Below, piece by piece: positions 51,288 to 60,223 of a stretch of 64,000 nt of DNA (its first letter is position 1; each line of letters begins with the position of its first letter). The stretch is from 2-12-FULL-35-15 sp036386835 (GTDB lineage Bacteria > Bacteroidota > Bacteroidia > 2-12-FULL-35-15). The notes below the pieces were generated by a model. That model saw only the letters and a program-made list of their open reading frames with translations, searched no databases and was not told the DNA's origin. Both the position numbers and the translations under genes were made by a program. The DNA is taken from positions 48,258 through 112,257 of the forward strand of contig DASVUX010000061.1 in assembly GCA_036386835.1 (NCBI GenBank), read 5' to 3'.

Positions 51288-52721
51288 TTAGGAAACAGCT
51301 TTCCCTATCAGTGTTCCTCCGGTGCAGTCATCAGCCAATACATTCACGTAATCACCAGGCTTGAAATTCTCTTTCGGGAATACTACCACTGTACTTTGCG
51401 AATTTCTTCCGAACAATTGCTCTTTCGATTTTTTGGAAACACCTTCAACCAACACACGGTGGATTTTACCTACACCCTGCCTTGTGCGGAAAGCAGAATG
51501 TTTCAGCTGAAGGTCAACGATCTCTGCAAGTCGCCTGCTTTTTACTTCAGCGGGCACATCATCCTTGTATTTTCTTTCTGCAAGGGTTTTCGGGCGTTCA
51601 CTGTATGCGAACATATAACCGAAATCGTATTTCACAGCTTCCATCAATGAAAGTGTATCCTGGTGCTCTTCTTCAGTCTCAGAGCAAAAGCCGGTAATTA
51701 TATCCATGGAGATCCCCGCATCCGGTATAATTCTGCGGATGGCATCAATACGGCTTAGGTACCATTCACGGGTGTAACCGCGGTTCATCATCTCAAGGAT
51801 ACGTGAGTTGCCGGATTGAACCGGTAAATGGATATAGCTGCAGATATTATCATATTTCGCGATCGTATAAAGAACATCATCGTTCATATCCTTTGGATGC
51901 GAAGTACTGAAACGTACACGAAGATCAGGATTGATCAGAGCGACTCTTTCCAGCAGCTGTGCAAATGTGGTCGCATTCTGTAATTCTTCTTTTGAAGGAT
52001 TTTCTTTCTTAAGCCCTCCGCCCGTCCACAGGTATGAATCTACATTCTGACCCAGCAAAGTCACTTCACGGTATCCGTCAGCAAAAAGATCTGCAGCTTC
52101 TTTCACGATCGTTTCAGGATCACGGCTCCGCTCGCGCCCGCGGGTAAAAGGTACAACACAGAAAGCACACATGTTATCACAGCCGCGTGTAATGCTGATG
52201 AATGCATTTATCCCGTTACCGCCTAATCTTACCGGGGTAATGTCAGCATAGGTTTCTTCTTTGGAAAGGATCACATTCACGGCCTTATTTCCGTCCTCTG
52301 CTGAATTGATAAGGTTTGGAAGATCACGGTATGCATCTGGCCCAACCACAATATCAACAAGCTTCTCTTCTTCGAGGAATTTTGATTTTAACCGCTCTGC
52401 CATGCAGCCCAGCACACCAACGATCAGATCGGGATTATTTTTTTTTGCTTTTTTATATTCAGTCAGTCTCTGGCGCACACGCTGCTCCGCCCCGTCACGT
52501 ATTGCGCACGTGTTCACAAAGATTACATCCGCTTCAAAAAAGTCTTTGGTAGTAGTATATCCTTCGTCCTTTAAAATAGATGCTACAATCTCACTGTCCG
52601 AAAAATTCATTGCACAGCCATAGCTTTCCAGGAAAAGTTTCTTCCCGTTCTCTTTCACAGGCTTCTCGATCATCAGGGCTTCACCCTGTATGCTTTCATC
52701 AATTACTTTATTCTCGCTCAT
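51288..52721 (-). CDS. miaB: tRNA-2-methylthio-N6-dimethylallyladenosine synthase
   Basis: A 477-residue radical-SAM methylthiotransferase acting on A37 of tRNAs that read UNN codons. C36, C72 and C106 bind the auxiliary cluster in the N-terminal domain (ESYGCAMN, VNTCAIRD, GVLGCMAER). C181, C185 and C188 (RGCDNMCAFC) bind the SAM cluster; the TRAM domain closes the protein (HRVLVEGVSKKS, then VYV-like FKPGDYVNVL). The start is the ATG at 52721; an in-frame TTG at 52742 is rejected because it falls in the -7 box of a clear promoter. Divergent from topA. Confidence 0.95.
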   Translation of the reverse strand: MSENKVIDESIQGEALMIEKPVKENGKKLFLESYGCAMNFSDSEIVASILKDEGYTTTKDFFEADVIFVNTCAIRDGAEQRVRQRLTEYKKAKKNNPDLIVGVLGCMAERLKSKFLEEEKLVDIVVGPDAYRDLPNLINSAEDGNKAVNVILSKEETYADITPVRLGGNGINAFISITRGCDNMCAFCVVPFTRGRERSRDPETIVKEAADLFADGYREVTLLGQNVDSYLWTGGGLKKENPSKEELQNATTFAQLLERVALINPDLRVRFSTSHPKDMNDDVLYTIAKYDNICSYIHLPVQSGNSRILEMMNRGYTREWYLSRIDAIRRIIPDAGISMDIITGFCSETEEEHQDTLSLMEAVKYDFGYMFAYSERPKTLAERKYKDDVPAEVKSRRLAEIVDLQLKHSAFRTRQGVGKIHRVLVEGVSKKSKEQLFGRNSQSTVVVFPKENFKPGDYVNVLADDCTGGTLIGKAVS

Positions 52722-52739
52722 CTTATTTTTAATGGACCG

Positions 52740-52769
52740 CAAAGATAATTAAAAATAACGGGTGACAAA
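52740..52769 (-). promoter_or_regulatory. Promoter of miaB
   Basis: On the minus strand TTTG (52769-52766), 18 bases, then TATCTTTG (52747-52740), both perfect matches to the Bacteroidota consensus. The miaB ATG lies about 19 bases beyond. Confidence 0.75.
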
Positions 52770-52845
52770 ATGGCGCATTTGGATATAATTGAAAAAAAGT
52801 TTGAAAATTTTATATATATATTTATATATATAGTCCCTGACAATT

Positions 52846-52888
52846 CCAAATCAAATTTGGAAAAATCAATTTTGATTTGTTTTCTTTG
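52846..52888 (+). promoter_or_regulatory. topA promoter with overlapping palindromes
   Basis: TTTG (52856-52859), 21 bases, then TTTCTTTG (52881-52888) is a near-consensus promoter. CCAAAT-CAA-ATTTGG (52846-52860) covers the -33 box and AAATCAA-TT-TTGATTT (52863-52878) lies between the two boxes. The palindromes look like operators; the DNA-binding protein is unknown. Confidence 0.45.
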
Positions 52889-52961
52889 CAACGTTTTTGG
52901 AAAAATGCCGCTTGCAGAAACATCTTCATTTTTCATTATTACTCTAACGAAAAGGAATTAA

Positions 52962-55406
52962 ATGAGCAAAAATTTAGTGATTGTTGAGTCCCCCGCCAAG
53001 GCTAAGACTATAGAAGGATTTTTAGGAGAAGGATATACGGTAAAATCGAGTTTCGGACACGTAAGAGACCTTGCAAAAAAAGGATTAGGAGTTGACATCG
53101 AAAATAAATTCACCCCGAATTACGAGATTTCCCCCGATAAGGCCAAAGTAGTATCAGAATTAAAAAAATTAGCGAAGAGTGCCGAAATGGTATGGCTCGC
53201 AACCGATGAGGACCGTGAAGGGGAAGCTATTTCCTGGCATCTGTTCGAAGCCCTGGACCTTACTGAAGAGAAAACCAAAAGGATAGTTTTTCATGAGATC
53301 ACCAAGCCCGCTATTAAAAATGCAATCGCAAATCCGCGCACAATTGATAAACACCTGGTTGATGCCCAGCAGGCAAGAAGGATCCTCGATCGTCTTGTAG
53401 GTTTTGAATTGTCACCGGTGCTATGGAAAAAAGTTCGTCCGAGCTTATCTGCCGGTCGCGTCCAGTCTGTTGCTGTCCGCCTGATCGTGGAGCGTGAGCG
53501 CGAGATCATGAATTTTAAAAGCACATCTTCTTATAAGGTTGTCGCTAATTTCACCTCAGGAAATTCAAATATTAAAGCCGAGCTAAACAAGAAATTCAGT
53601 TCACACGAAGAGGCGAAAGCATTTTTGCAGAAGTGTCAGAATGCTGATTTTACCATTGATTCGATAGAAACAAAGCCTTCTAAGAAGTCTCCTTCCGCAC
53701 CGTTCACAACCTCTACCTTACAGCAGGAAGCCAGCAGGAAGCTTGGGTTTTCTGTAGCACAGACAATGGTTGTAGCACAGCGTTTATACGAAAGCGGGAA
53801 GATTACTTACATGAGGACAGATTCCGTGAATCTTTCCGAAACAGCGATCAACCAGGCTAAGGCTGCCATTACCGGAAACTACGGGGAAAAATACCTGAAT
53901 ATCCGGCAATACAAAACGAAATCAAAAGGTGCACAGGAAGCGCATGAGGCTATCCGTCCGACTTATATCGAGAACCAGACAATAGATGGCGATTCGGCCG
54001 ACAAACGTTTATACGACCTGATCTGGAAAAGGACTATTTCTTCACAAATGAGTGATGCGGAGCTGGAAAAAACTACAGCGGTAATCACAGTTTCCGGAGC
54101 CTCTGAAAAATTTGTTGCCCAGGGTGAAGTATTAAAATTTGACGGTTTCCTTAAAATTTACCTCGAGGGGACTGATGACGAAGATGAAGATAACCAGGAA
54201 GGGATGCTTCCGCCAATGAAAGTGGGCGAGAAGCTTGGTTCTCATGAGATCAGTGCAACGCAGCGTTTTACACATCATCCTTCAAGATACACGGAGGCAA
54301 GCCTTGTGAAAAAGCTCGAGGAACTGGGCATCGGCCGTCCTTCAACTTATGCACCAACCATATCAACTATCCAGAAACGGGAATATGTGGTGAAGGAAGA
54401 CAGGGAAGGCGTAGAAAGGAATTACGGGGTAATCCTTTTAAGAAACAACAATATCGCAGAAGAAACACGTACAGAGCGCACCGGTGCTGAAAAATCAAAA
54501 ATGTTCCCGACTGATATCGGCATGGTGGTGAATGATTTCCTTCTGAAAGAATTCCCGCAGATCATGGATTTTAATTTCACCGCAAAAGTGGAAGAGGAGT
54601 TCGATGAGATAGCAGAAGGCAAGATCAACTGGACAAAAATGCTTGCTGATTTTTATAAGCCTTTTCATAAGAATGTGCAGGATACTGCTGAAAATTCCGA
54701 GCGTGCATCCGGTGAGCGCTTACTTGGAGTTGATCCCGTTTCAGGGAAGAACCTCTATGTGCGGATAGGCCGCTTTGGCCCGATGGCACAGCTTGGAGAA
54801 GGGAACGATGAAAATAACAAGCCGAAATTTGCAAGTCTTCGTAAAGACCAGCGCCTTGATACAATTACATTTGAAGAAGCACTCGACCTTTATAAACTTC
54901 CCCGTGTAGTTGGTGAGTTTGAGGAGAAAGAAATGGTGGTTGCAATCGGCCGCTTTGGGCCCTATATCCGCCATAACAGTATCTTCGTTTCGCTGAAAAA
55001 GGAAGATGATCCGATGACCGTTTCTGCTGACCGCTGCATCGAGCTGATACTTGCAAAACGCCAGGCGGAAATTGACAAATACATAAAAACCTTCCCGGAG
55101 AACCCCGAAGTGCAGCTGCTTAACGGCCGTTGGGGCCCGTATCTTGTAATTGGCCAGAACAACTTCAAATTGCCGAAAGGGATCGATCCTAAAGCATTAA
55201 CTCTCCAGGAGTGTTTAGACATAGCTGCTGACCCTAAGAATGCCAGCAAAGGAAATCGTTTCAAGAAAAAAGTTGCTGAGAAAAAGCCATTTAAACCTGC
55301 AGCTAAAAAGACTGCTGCAAAAAAAGCAGTAAAAAAAACTGCCCCGAAGAAAGCCGCTAAAAAGGCTGCAAAGAAAGCAGCACCGAAGAAAGCTGTTAAG
55401 AAGTAG
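52962..55406 (+). CDS. topA: DNA topoisomerase I with lysine-rich tail
   Basis: An 814-residue type IA topoisomerase that relaxes negatively supercoiled DNA. The Toprim domain starts KNLVIVESPAKAKTIEGFLG and has WLATDEDREGEAISWHL with the acidic triad; the active-site tyrosine is in TYMRTDS at about residue 282; RPSTYAPTISTI follows. Zinc fingers are absent; instead there are GRFGPYIRHN and GRWGPYLVIG, repeats of the topoisomerase C-terminal type. The last 45 residues (FKPAAKKTAAKKAVKKTA, then APKKAAKKAAKKAAPKK, in parts) are a lysine/alanine/proline tail like that of histone H1 and of mycobacterial TopA. It is divergent from miaB with a promoter and an A/T-rich region. Confidence 0.95.
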   Translation: MSKNLVIVESPAKAKTIEGFLGEGYTVKSSFGHVRDLAKKGLGVDIENKFTPNYEISPDKAKVVSELKKLAKSAEMVWLATDEDREGEAISWHLFEALDLTEEKTKRIVFHEITKPAIKNAIANPRTIDKHLVDAQQARRILDRLVGFELSPVLWKKVRPSLSAGRVQSVAVRLIVEREREIMNFKSTSSYKVVANFTSGNSNIKAELNKKFSSHEEAKAFLQKCQNADFTIDSIETKPSKKSPSAPFTTSTLQQEASRKLGFSVAQTMVVAQRLYESGKITYMRTDSVNLSETAINQAKAAITGNYGEKYLNIRQYKTKSKGAQEAHEAIRPTYIENQTIDGDSADKRLYDLIWKRTISSQMSDAELEKTTAVITVSGASEKFVAQGEVLKFDGFLKIYLEGTDDEDEDNQEGMLPPMKVGEKLGSHEISATQRFTHHPSRYTEASLVKKLEELGIGRPSTYAPTISTIQKREYVVKEDREGVERNYGVILLRNNNIAEETRTERTGAEKSKMFPTDIGMVVNDFLLKEFPQIMDFNFTAKVEEEFDEIAEGKINWTKMLADFYKPFHKNVQDTAENSERASGERLLGVDPVSGKNLYVRIGRFGPMAQLGEGNDENNKPKFASLRKDQRLDTITFEEALDLYKLPRVVGEFEEKEMVVAIGRFGPYIRHNSIFVSLKKEDDPMTVSADRCIELILAKRQAEIDKYIKTFPENPEVQLLNGRWGPYLVIGQNNFKLPKGIDPKALTLQECLDIAADPKNASKGNRFKKKVAEKKPFKPAAKKTAAKKAVKKTAPKKAAKKAAKKAAPKKAVKK

Positions 55407-55491
55407 TTTGTGATTTTGTTACTTTTTGTTTTTCAGGAGTTATAGTTTCAGGTCCCGTTCTTTAACCAGAATTAATAATTAAGCTCAGTCA

Positions 55492-56661
55492 ATGCAGGAA
55501 TATTTTATCCCAATTGATATTTCGGATTTTAGCGGCAGTCATACATACACGGATGCCTCCTACGGAAAAGTGATCAGGAAATTTACCCCAGAAGGTGACT
55601 TCCCGGACCTTGCCGATGTACAGCTTGCGATAATCGGTGTTGAAGAAGACCGGCAATCGGTAAACAACGAAGGCTGCGGACTTGCTGCCGATTACGTAAG
55701 GGAAAATCTTTATCGCCTGTTCCAGGGAAATTATAATTCCAAAATTGCCGATCTTGGAAATATCCGCAAAGGGAATACGATCGAAGATTCTTATTTTGCA
55801 TTAACGGATGTTCTTTCCCAGCTGCTTAGAAAGAAAATCATCCCCATCGTTATTGGCGGTGGACAGGATCTTACCTACTGCAATTATCTTTCTTACCAGA
55901 AAATGGAGCAAACGATCAATATCGTTTCCGTTGATTCTTCCTTTGATATCGGGGATGGCGAAAAAGAGTTGAATTCACAAAGTTATCTCAGTAAGATCAT
56001 ACTTCATAAGCCCAACATCCTTTTTAATTACAGCAATGTAGGGTACCAGACGTATTTCGTGGAGCAGAATGCAATTGAACTGATGGGTAAATTATATTTT
56101 GATGCACACCGTCTGGGCCAGGTAAGAAAGAACATGGAAGAGGTGGAGCCAATCGTAAGAAATGCTGATGTCCTGAGCTTTGATATTTCGGCCGTACGCC
56201 AGAGTGATGCCCCGGGCAATGGCAACGCATCCCCTAATGGTTTTTACGGAGAGGAAGCGTGCCAGATCAGCAGGTATGCGGGAATGAGCGATAAGCTCAC
56301 ATCTATCGGGTTCTATGAGATCAATCCTGCCTTTGATACCAGCAAACAAACTGTGCATCTTGCAGCCCAGATGATCTGGTATTTTATTGACGGGTTTTAT
56401 AACCGCAAAAAGGATTATCCTATCGTGGATAAATCGGAATACACAAAGTACCGGGTTTCGATCACAAATCATGAGCACGAGATCGTTTTTTACAAAAGCA
56501 ACAAAAGCGACCGGTGGTGGATGGATGTTCCTTATCCAGTCAACCACCAGATAAAATTTGAAAGGCACCACATGGTACCGTGCTCCTACAGTGATTATGA
56601 GACCGCCTGCAGGGATGAAATGCCCGACAAATGGTGGTTAACCTTTCAGAAGTTAGGTTAA
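55492..56661 (+). CDS. Arginase/formimidoylglutamase-fold protein lacking metal ligands
   Basis: A 389-residue protein whose central part follows the ureohydrolase (arginase) fold: VQLAIIGVEEDRQS, RKKIIPIVIGGGQDLTY, INIVSVDSSFDIG and ADVLSFDISAVRQSDAPGN. In active enzymes the three signatures are GGxH, DxHxD and SxDxDxxDP; here they read GGGQ (122-125), D148-S-S-F-D152, and S229-F-D-I-S233. Thus the histidines and one aspartate that bind two manganese ions are replaced and catalysis of the usual kind is unlikely. An extra C-terminal segment of about 75 residues rich in Trp, Tyr and His (RWWMDVPYPVNH, DKWWLTFQKLG) is unusual for the family. It precedes porP and the gld genes, and Bacteroidota genomes often carry such a gene in that place. 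Confidence 0.8.
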   Translation: MQEYFIPIDISDFSGSHTYTDASYGKVIRKFTPEGDFPDLADVQLAIIGVEEDRQSVNNEGCGLAADYVRENLYRLFQGNYNSKIADLGNIRKGNTIEDSYFALTDVLSQLLRKKIIPIVIGGGQDLTYCNYLSYQKMEQTINIVSVDSSFDIGDGEKELNSQSYLSKIILHKPNILFNYSNVGYQTYFVEQNAIELMGKLYFDAHRLGQVRKNMEEVEPIVRNADVLSFDISAVRQSDAPGNGNASPNGFYGEEACQISRYAGMSDKLTSIGFYEINPAFDTSKQTVHLAAQMIWYFIDGFYNRKKDYPIVDKSEYTKYRVSITNHEHEIVFYKSNKSDRWWMDVPYPVNHQIKFERHHMVPCSYSDYETACRDEMPDKWWLTFQKLG

Positions 56662-56693
56662 AAAGGGAATTAATTAAGACGTATCAACAATAA

Positions 56694-56737
56694 AATGTTT
56701 AAAAAATTTGTTTTTATAAACATTATATTTAATTTAG
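56694..56737 (+). promoter_or_regulatory. porP/gld promoter with an inverted repeat
   Basis: TTTG (56707-56710), 19 bases, then TAATTTAG (56730-56737), one base from TAnnTTTG. AATGTTTA (56694-56701) and TAAACATT (56717-56724) form an inverted repeat with TTTG in its centre, so this could be an operator over the -33 box, or a terminator of the upstream gene. Confidence 0.5.
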
Positions 56738-56793
56738 CGACCTAACTATACACGAAAAGCAACACATAACTGTTCACTTTTAAGAAGTAAAAC

Positions 56794-57768
56794 ATGAAAA
56801 AAACCCTTACTACTATTGCTTTATCAATTACCGGATTGGTAGCTTTTGCACAGCAGGATGCGCAATTCAGTATGAATATGTTTAACAAGCTTTCAATCAA
56901 TCCTGGTTATGCAGGGACAAGTCAGGCTTTATGTGGAACATTGTTGTATCGTGATCAGTGGGATAAGTTTCCCGGGGCGCCTAAAACAGGATTGTTCAGT
57001 CTGGATTACGGAAGGATTCTTCATGGTGGTTTAGGTTTGACTGTAGATCAGGACCAGTTAGGATTTGATAAAACTTTAAAAGCGAAGCTTGCTTATTCAT
57101 ATCATTTGTCATTGAACGGCCTGGGAACTTTGGGTATCGGTCTTGATGCCGGAATGATCCAGAAGTCGATTACAGGTAATTTCATTGCGCCTGACGGAAC
57201 TACAACAAACACAGGCGGTGGTACAGATCAGTCTATTCCATGGGGCGGAACTTCCGCAGTGACCTATGACGTTGGATTGGGTTTATATTTTACAAATGAG
57301 AGGTTGTATGTAGGCGTTTCTTCGTTGCACTTGCCTGCTCAAACATTATCCAACAGCGGTGGTTCGGCAGGAACAGCGTATTCATTTGAATACCAGATGG
57401 CGCGCCACTATTTTATTATGGCAGGTTATAAATTCAATCTTGGTAAGGATTTTACTTTAACACCGGGAGTTCTTGCTAAGTCTGATGCAGCTTCAACCCA
57501 GGTGGATATTAATTTATTTGCAAAGTACCGCAATATGATCTTCATTGGTGCGTCTTACCGTTTAACTGATGCGATCCCGGTAATGGCCGGTATCGAATGG
57601 CCGTTAAAAAGTGGAAAATCAACTGTTAAGTTAGGATATTCGTACGATATTACTTTATCTGCGATTAAAAAGTATAACAGCGGAACACACGAAGTGATGC
57701 TTGGTTTCTGCCAGAAGTTTGTAAAACCTGTGAAGAAGCAGAGTCACCAGAATGTAAGGTTCTTGTAA
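56794..57768 (+). CDS. PorP/SprF family type IX secretion membrane protein
   Basis: A 324-residue protein with a signal peptide (cleaved after about residue 20, FAQ) followed by QQDAQFSMNMFNKLSINPGYAGT, the start of nearly all PorP/SprF proteins. The rest alternates aromatic strands (TYDVGLGLYFTNERLYVGVS, YFIMAGYKFNLGKDFTLTPG, IFIGASYRLTD) as a barrel of the outer membrane. These proteins work with the T9SS, some in secretion of type-B C-terminal-domain proteins such as that at 11.3-15.4 kb. It begins the gld run; 132 bases with a hairpin separate it from gldK. Confidence 0.88.
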   Translation: MKKTLTTIALSITGLVAFAQQDAQFSMNMFNKLSINPGYAGTSQALCGTLLYRDQWDKFPGAPKTGLFSLDYGRILHGGLGLTVDQDQLGFDKTLKAKLAYSYHLSLNGLGTLGIGLDAGMIQKSITGNFIAPDGTTTNTGGGTDQSIPWGGTSAVTYDVGLGLYFTNERLYVGVSSLHLPAQTLSNSGGSAGTAYSFEYQMARHYFIMAGYKFNLGKDFTLTPGVLAKSDAASTQVDINLFAKYRNMIFIGASYRLTDAIPVMAGIEWPLKSGKSTVKLGYSYDITLSAIKKYNSGTHEVMLGFCQKFVKPVKKQSHQNVRFL

Positions 57769-57828
57769 GAAAAAAACAAATTGTAACCTTATCCGATAAG
57801 TATCGTTTAAACTACCCTGTTTTCTCTT

Positions 57829-57862
57829 GAAATCATCATACTGATATATGTATGATGATTTC
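57829..57862 (+). other. 13-bp hairpin between porP and gldK
   Basis: GAAATCATCATAC (57829-57841) and GTATGATGATTTC (57850-57862) pair perfectly around an eight-base loop. No T tract follows, so it is not a typical terminator; mRNA stabilisation or processing is possible. Confidence 0.7.
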
Positions 57863-57900
57863 TGACAAAAAGGGGTTTAATATAAACTAAAACAAAAAAA

Positions 57901-59343
57901 ATGAAAAAGTTGCTCTTGTTAAGTTCGGTAGTTGCTTTAGCCAGTTGTTCTAAAAGCAGTGGAGAACTTGTAGGTGTTGGCCCGCGTACAGAATGGTTCG
58001 ATATCGATCCGTTCGGGATGTTGTATATTCCTATGGGAAGCTACAACATGGGACCAAGTGATGAGGATGCCCCTTATTCACATACTACCAAGTCAAAGAC
58101 GGTTTCCGTCCAGGCTTTTTACATCGACCAGACAGAGATCTCCAATAATGAATACCGCCAGTTTGTTTACTGGGTGAAGGATTCAATCGCGCACAAAAAA
58201 CTTTTTGAAGACGGAAGAGCTGAGCACGGACTTGAAACAGATGAGTACGACCAGCCTATTGAACCGCCATTGGTTAACTGGGAAGAAGAGATCGCGTATG
58301 ATGAGCAGGATGTGAGAGAGGTGTTGGAATTTATGTACCTTCCGCCGGAAGAGCGTTATTACAGGAGAAGAGAGATTGATTCACGTAAATTGAACTATGA
58401 ATATTACTGGATCAACCTGCGTCTTGCAGCTCAGAAAACAAACAGGTTCAAACCGTCCAAATCTCCGGATGACAAAGGCCGTGATTTCATCAATGGATAT
58501 GAGAATACCAGTGTTGGTGATAACAAAACGCTTGGACATTATGATGTTAAAGACCAGATCTCTGACGGAAGCGGTAATTACAGCACACGTGAGAGCAAGG
58601 ATAAAGACAGAAGTATCTTTATCGTGAAGGATATCATTAATGTTTATCCTGATACATTGGCATGGGTGCATGATTTTACCTATTCCTTTAATGAGCCTAT
58701 GACAAATATGTATTTCTGGCACGTAGCATACGATGATTACCCTGTTGTTGGTGTTAGCTGGAAGCAGGCGAGATCTTTCTGTATCTGGAGAACACAATTA
58801 TTCAATAACTGGCTCCTTTCAAATGGCCAGACTTATGTGAACGATTTCCGTTTACCGACAGAGTCGGAATGGGAATATGCAGCACGCGGAGGCAATTCAT
58901 TAAGCCCGTACCCTTGGGGCGGTCCTTATATCAGGAATGCTCTCGGATGTTTCCTTGGGAATTTCAAGCCGATGCGCGGATCGTATATTGATGACGGTGG
59001 TTTCCACACAGTGAAGATCATGTCTTATAACCCTAATGACTACGGTTTGTATTGCATGGCTGGAAATGCTGCTGAGTGGACAAGCAATGCATATGATGAG
59101 TCTGCTTACGACTTTAACCATGACTTGAATCCTGATTATGTTTATGAAGCGCAGGACAATGAAGCAAATGTGTTGAAGCGTAAAGTGATCAGGGGCGGAT
59201 CATGGAAGGATGTCGGATATTACCTTCAGACAAGTTCCCGTACTTATGAATACCAGGATACTGCGAAGTGTTATGTAGGTTTCCGTTGCGTTCAGACTTA
59301 TCTTGGACGTAACAGGGGCGATGCTCCGGGTAACGGTTTCTAA
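57901..59343 (+). CDS. gldK: Gliding motility/T9SS lipoprotein GldK
   Basis: A 480-residue lipoprotein: MKKLLLLSSVVALASC has a lipobox with Cys16. The rest is a formylglycine-generating-enzyme (FGE/sulfatase-modifying) fold: IPMGSYNMGPSDED, FYIDQTEISNNEYRQF, DFRLPTESEWEYAARGG, SPYPWGGPYIRN, GLYCMAGNAAEWT and VIRGGSWKDVGYY. In GldK the fold serves as a structural ring with GldN at the outer membrane (PorK in Porphyromonas), not as a formylglycine maker. A gap of about 100 residues with charged sequence inside the fold fits GldK rather than GldJ. gldL follows after 64 bases. Confidence 0.93.
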   Translation: MKKLLLLSSVVALASCSKSSGELVGVGPRTEWFDIDPFGMLYIPMGSYNMGPSDEDAPYSHTTKSKTVSVQAFYIDQTEISNNEYRQFVYWVKDSIAHKKLFEDGRAEHGLETDEYDQPIEPPLVNWEEEIAYDEQDVREVLEFMYLPPEERYYRRREIDSRKLNYEYYWINLRLAAQKTNRFKPSKSPDDKGRDFINGYENTSVGDNKTLGHYDVKDQISDGSGNYSTRESKDKDRSIFIVKDIINVYPDTLAWVHDFTYSFNEPMTNMYFWHVAYDDYPVVGVSWKQARSFCIWRTQLFNNWLLSNGQTYVNDFRLPTESEWEYAARGGNSLSPYPWGGPYIRNALGCFLGNFKPMRGSYIDDGGFHTVKIMSYNPNDYGLYCMAGNAAEWTSNAYDESAYDFNHDLNPDYVYEAQDNEANVLKRKVIRGGSWKDVGYYLQTSSRTYEYQDTAKCYVGFRCVQTYLGRNRGDAPGNGF

Positions 59344-59407
59344 TTTTAATTTGTAATCTCTAATCTAAACTAAATAATCAATTATTAACTTTTAAACTTT
59401 TAAAATT

Positions 59408-60196
59408 ATGGGTGGTAAAAAATGGAAAAGTTTCATGGCCAAATTGTACGGATTTGGTGCGGCTATTGTAATTGTTGGAGCGATGTTTAAGATCATGCAC
59501 TGGCCTGGTGCGGGTCCGATGTTGGTTGTGGGGTTGTCTACTGAGGCGGTTATCTTCTTTTTCTCGGCATTTGAGCCACCACACGAAGAAGTGGATTGGA
59601 GCCTTGTGTATCCTGAATTAGCTGGAATGCACGGTGAAGAAGGTGATAAAGAACATAACAAAATTGAAGAAGATAAAGGTTCTATCACAGAACAATTAGA
59701 TACAATGCTAGAAGAGGCGAAGATCGGGCCGGAACTTATTGCCAGTCTTGGCGAAGGAATGCGCAGTCTAAGTGATCAGGCAGGTAAGCTGAACAACATC
59801 ACAGATGCATCGGTTGCCACTAACGAGTATGTATCAAGCGTTAAATCTGCTGCAAAGAATGTAGATTCTTTGTCAGGGGCTTATTCAAAAGCTGCTGAAT
59901 CACTAATGGGACTTTCTGTTAGCGGTGACGACTCTGCAAACTTAGGTGACCAGATCGTTAAGGTTTCTAAAAACCTTTCTGCCTTAAATGCATCTTATGA
60001 ACTGCAATTGCAAGGTTCTAATGATCATTTGAAAGCAACTTCTAAATTCTACGAAGGATTAAACGACCTGATGAAAAACCTGAACGATTCTGTAGATGAT
60101 ACAAAACGTTACAAGGAGCAAATCGGTCAGTTATCTTCCAACTTAGAATCATTGAACACGATTTACGGTAACATGCTTACTGCAATGAGAAAATAA
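59408..60196 (+). CDS. gldL: Gliding motility protein GldL, T9SS motor subunit
   Basis: A 262-residue inner-membrane protein with two helices at about 13-29 and 36-54 and a long cytoplasmic C-terminal region of predicted helices. KIMHWPGAGPMLVVGLSTEA and FFFSAFEPPHEEVDW are signature stretches; Glu46 in the second helix matches the conserved membrane glutamate of GldL/PorL needed for proton flow. GldL forms a pentamer around two GldM copies and powers secretion and gliding. The stop codon lies inside a 9- to 12-bp hairpin with a T run (60191-60220), a likely attenuator before gldM. Confidence 0.95.
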   Translation: MGGKKWKSFMAKLYGFGAAIVIVGAMFKIMHWPGAGPMLVVGLSTEAVIFFFSAFEPPHEEVDWSLVYPELAGMHGEEGDKEHNKIEEDKGSITEQLDTMLEEAKIGPELIASLGEGMRSLSDQAGKLNNITDASVATNEYVSSVKSAAKNVDSLSGAYSKAAESLMGLSVSGDDSANLGDQIVKVSKNLSALNASYELQLQGSNDHLKATSKFYEGLNDLMKNLNDSVDDTKRYKEQIGQLSSNLESLNTIYGNMLTAMRK

Positions 60197-60220
60197 TACC
60201 GTTCACACGGTATTATTTTT
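60191..60220 (+). terminator. Hairpin with T tract at the gldL stop (attenuator-like)
   Basis: TAATACCGT (60194-60202) and ACGGTATTA (60207-60215) pair perfectly around TCAC, with further A-T pairs, and a T-rich tail follows. The stop codon of gldL is its first TAA. Confidence 0.75.
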
Positions 60221-60223
60221 CTC

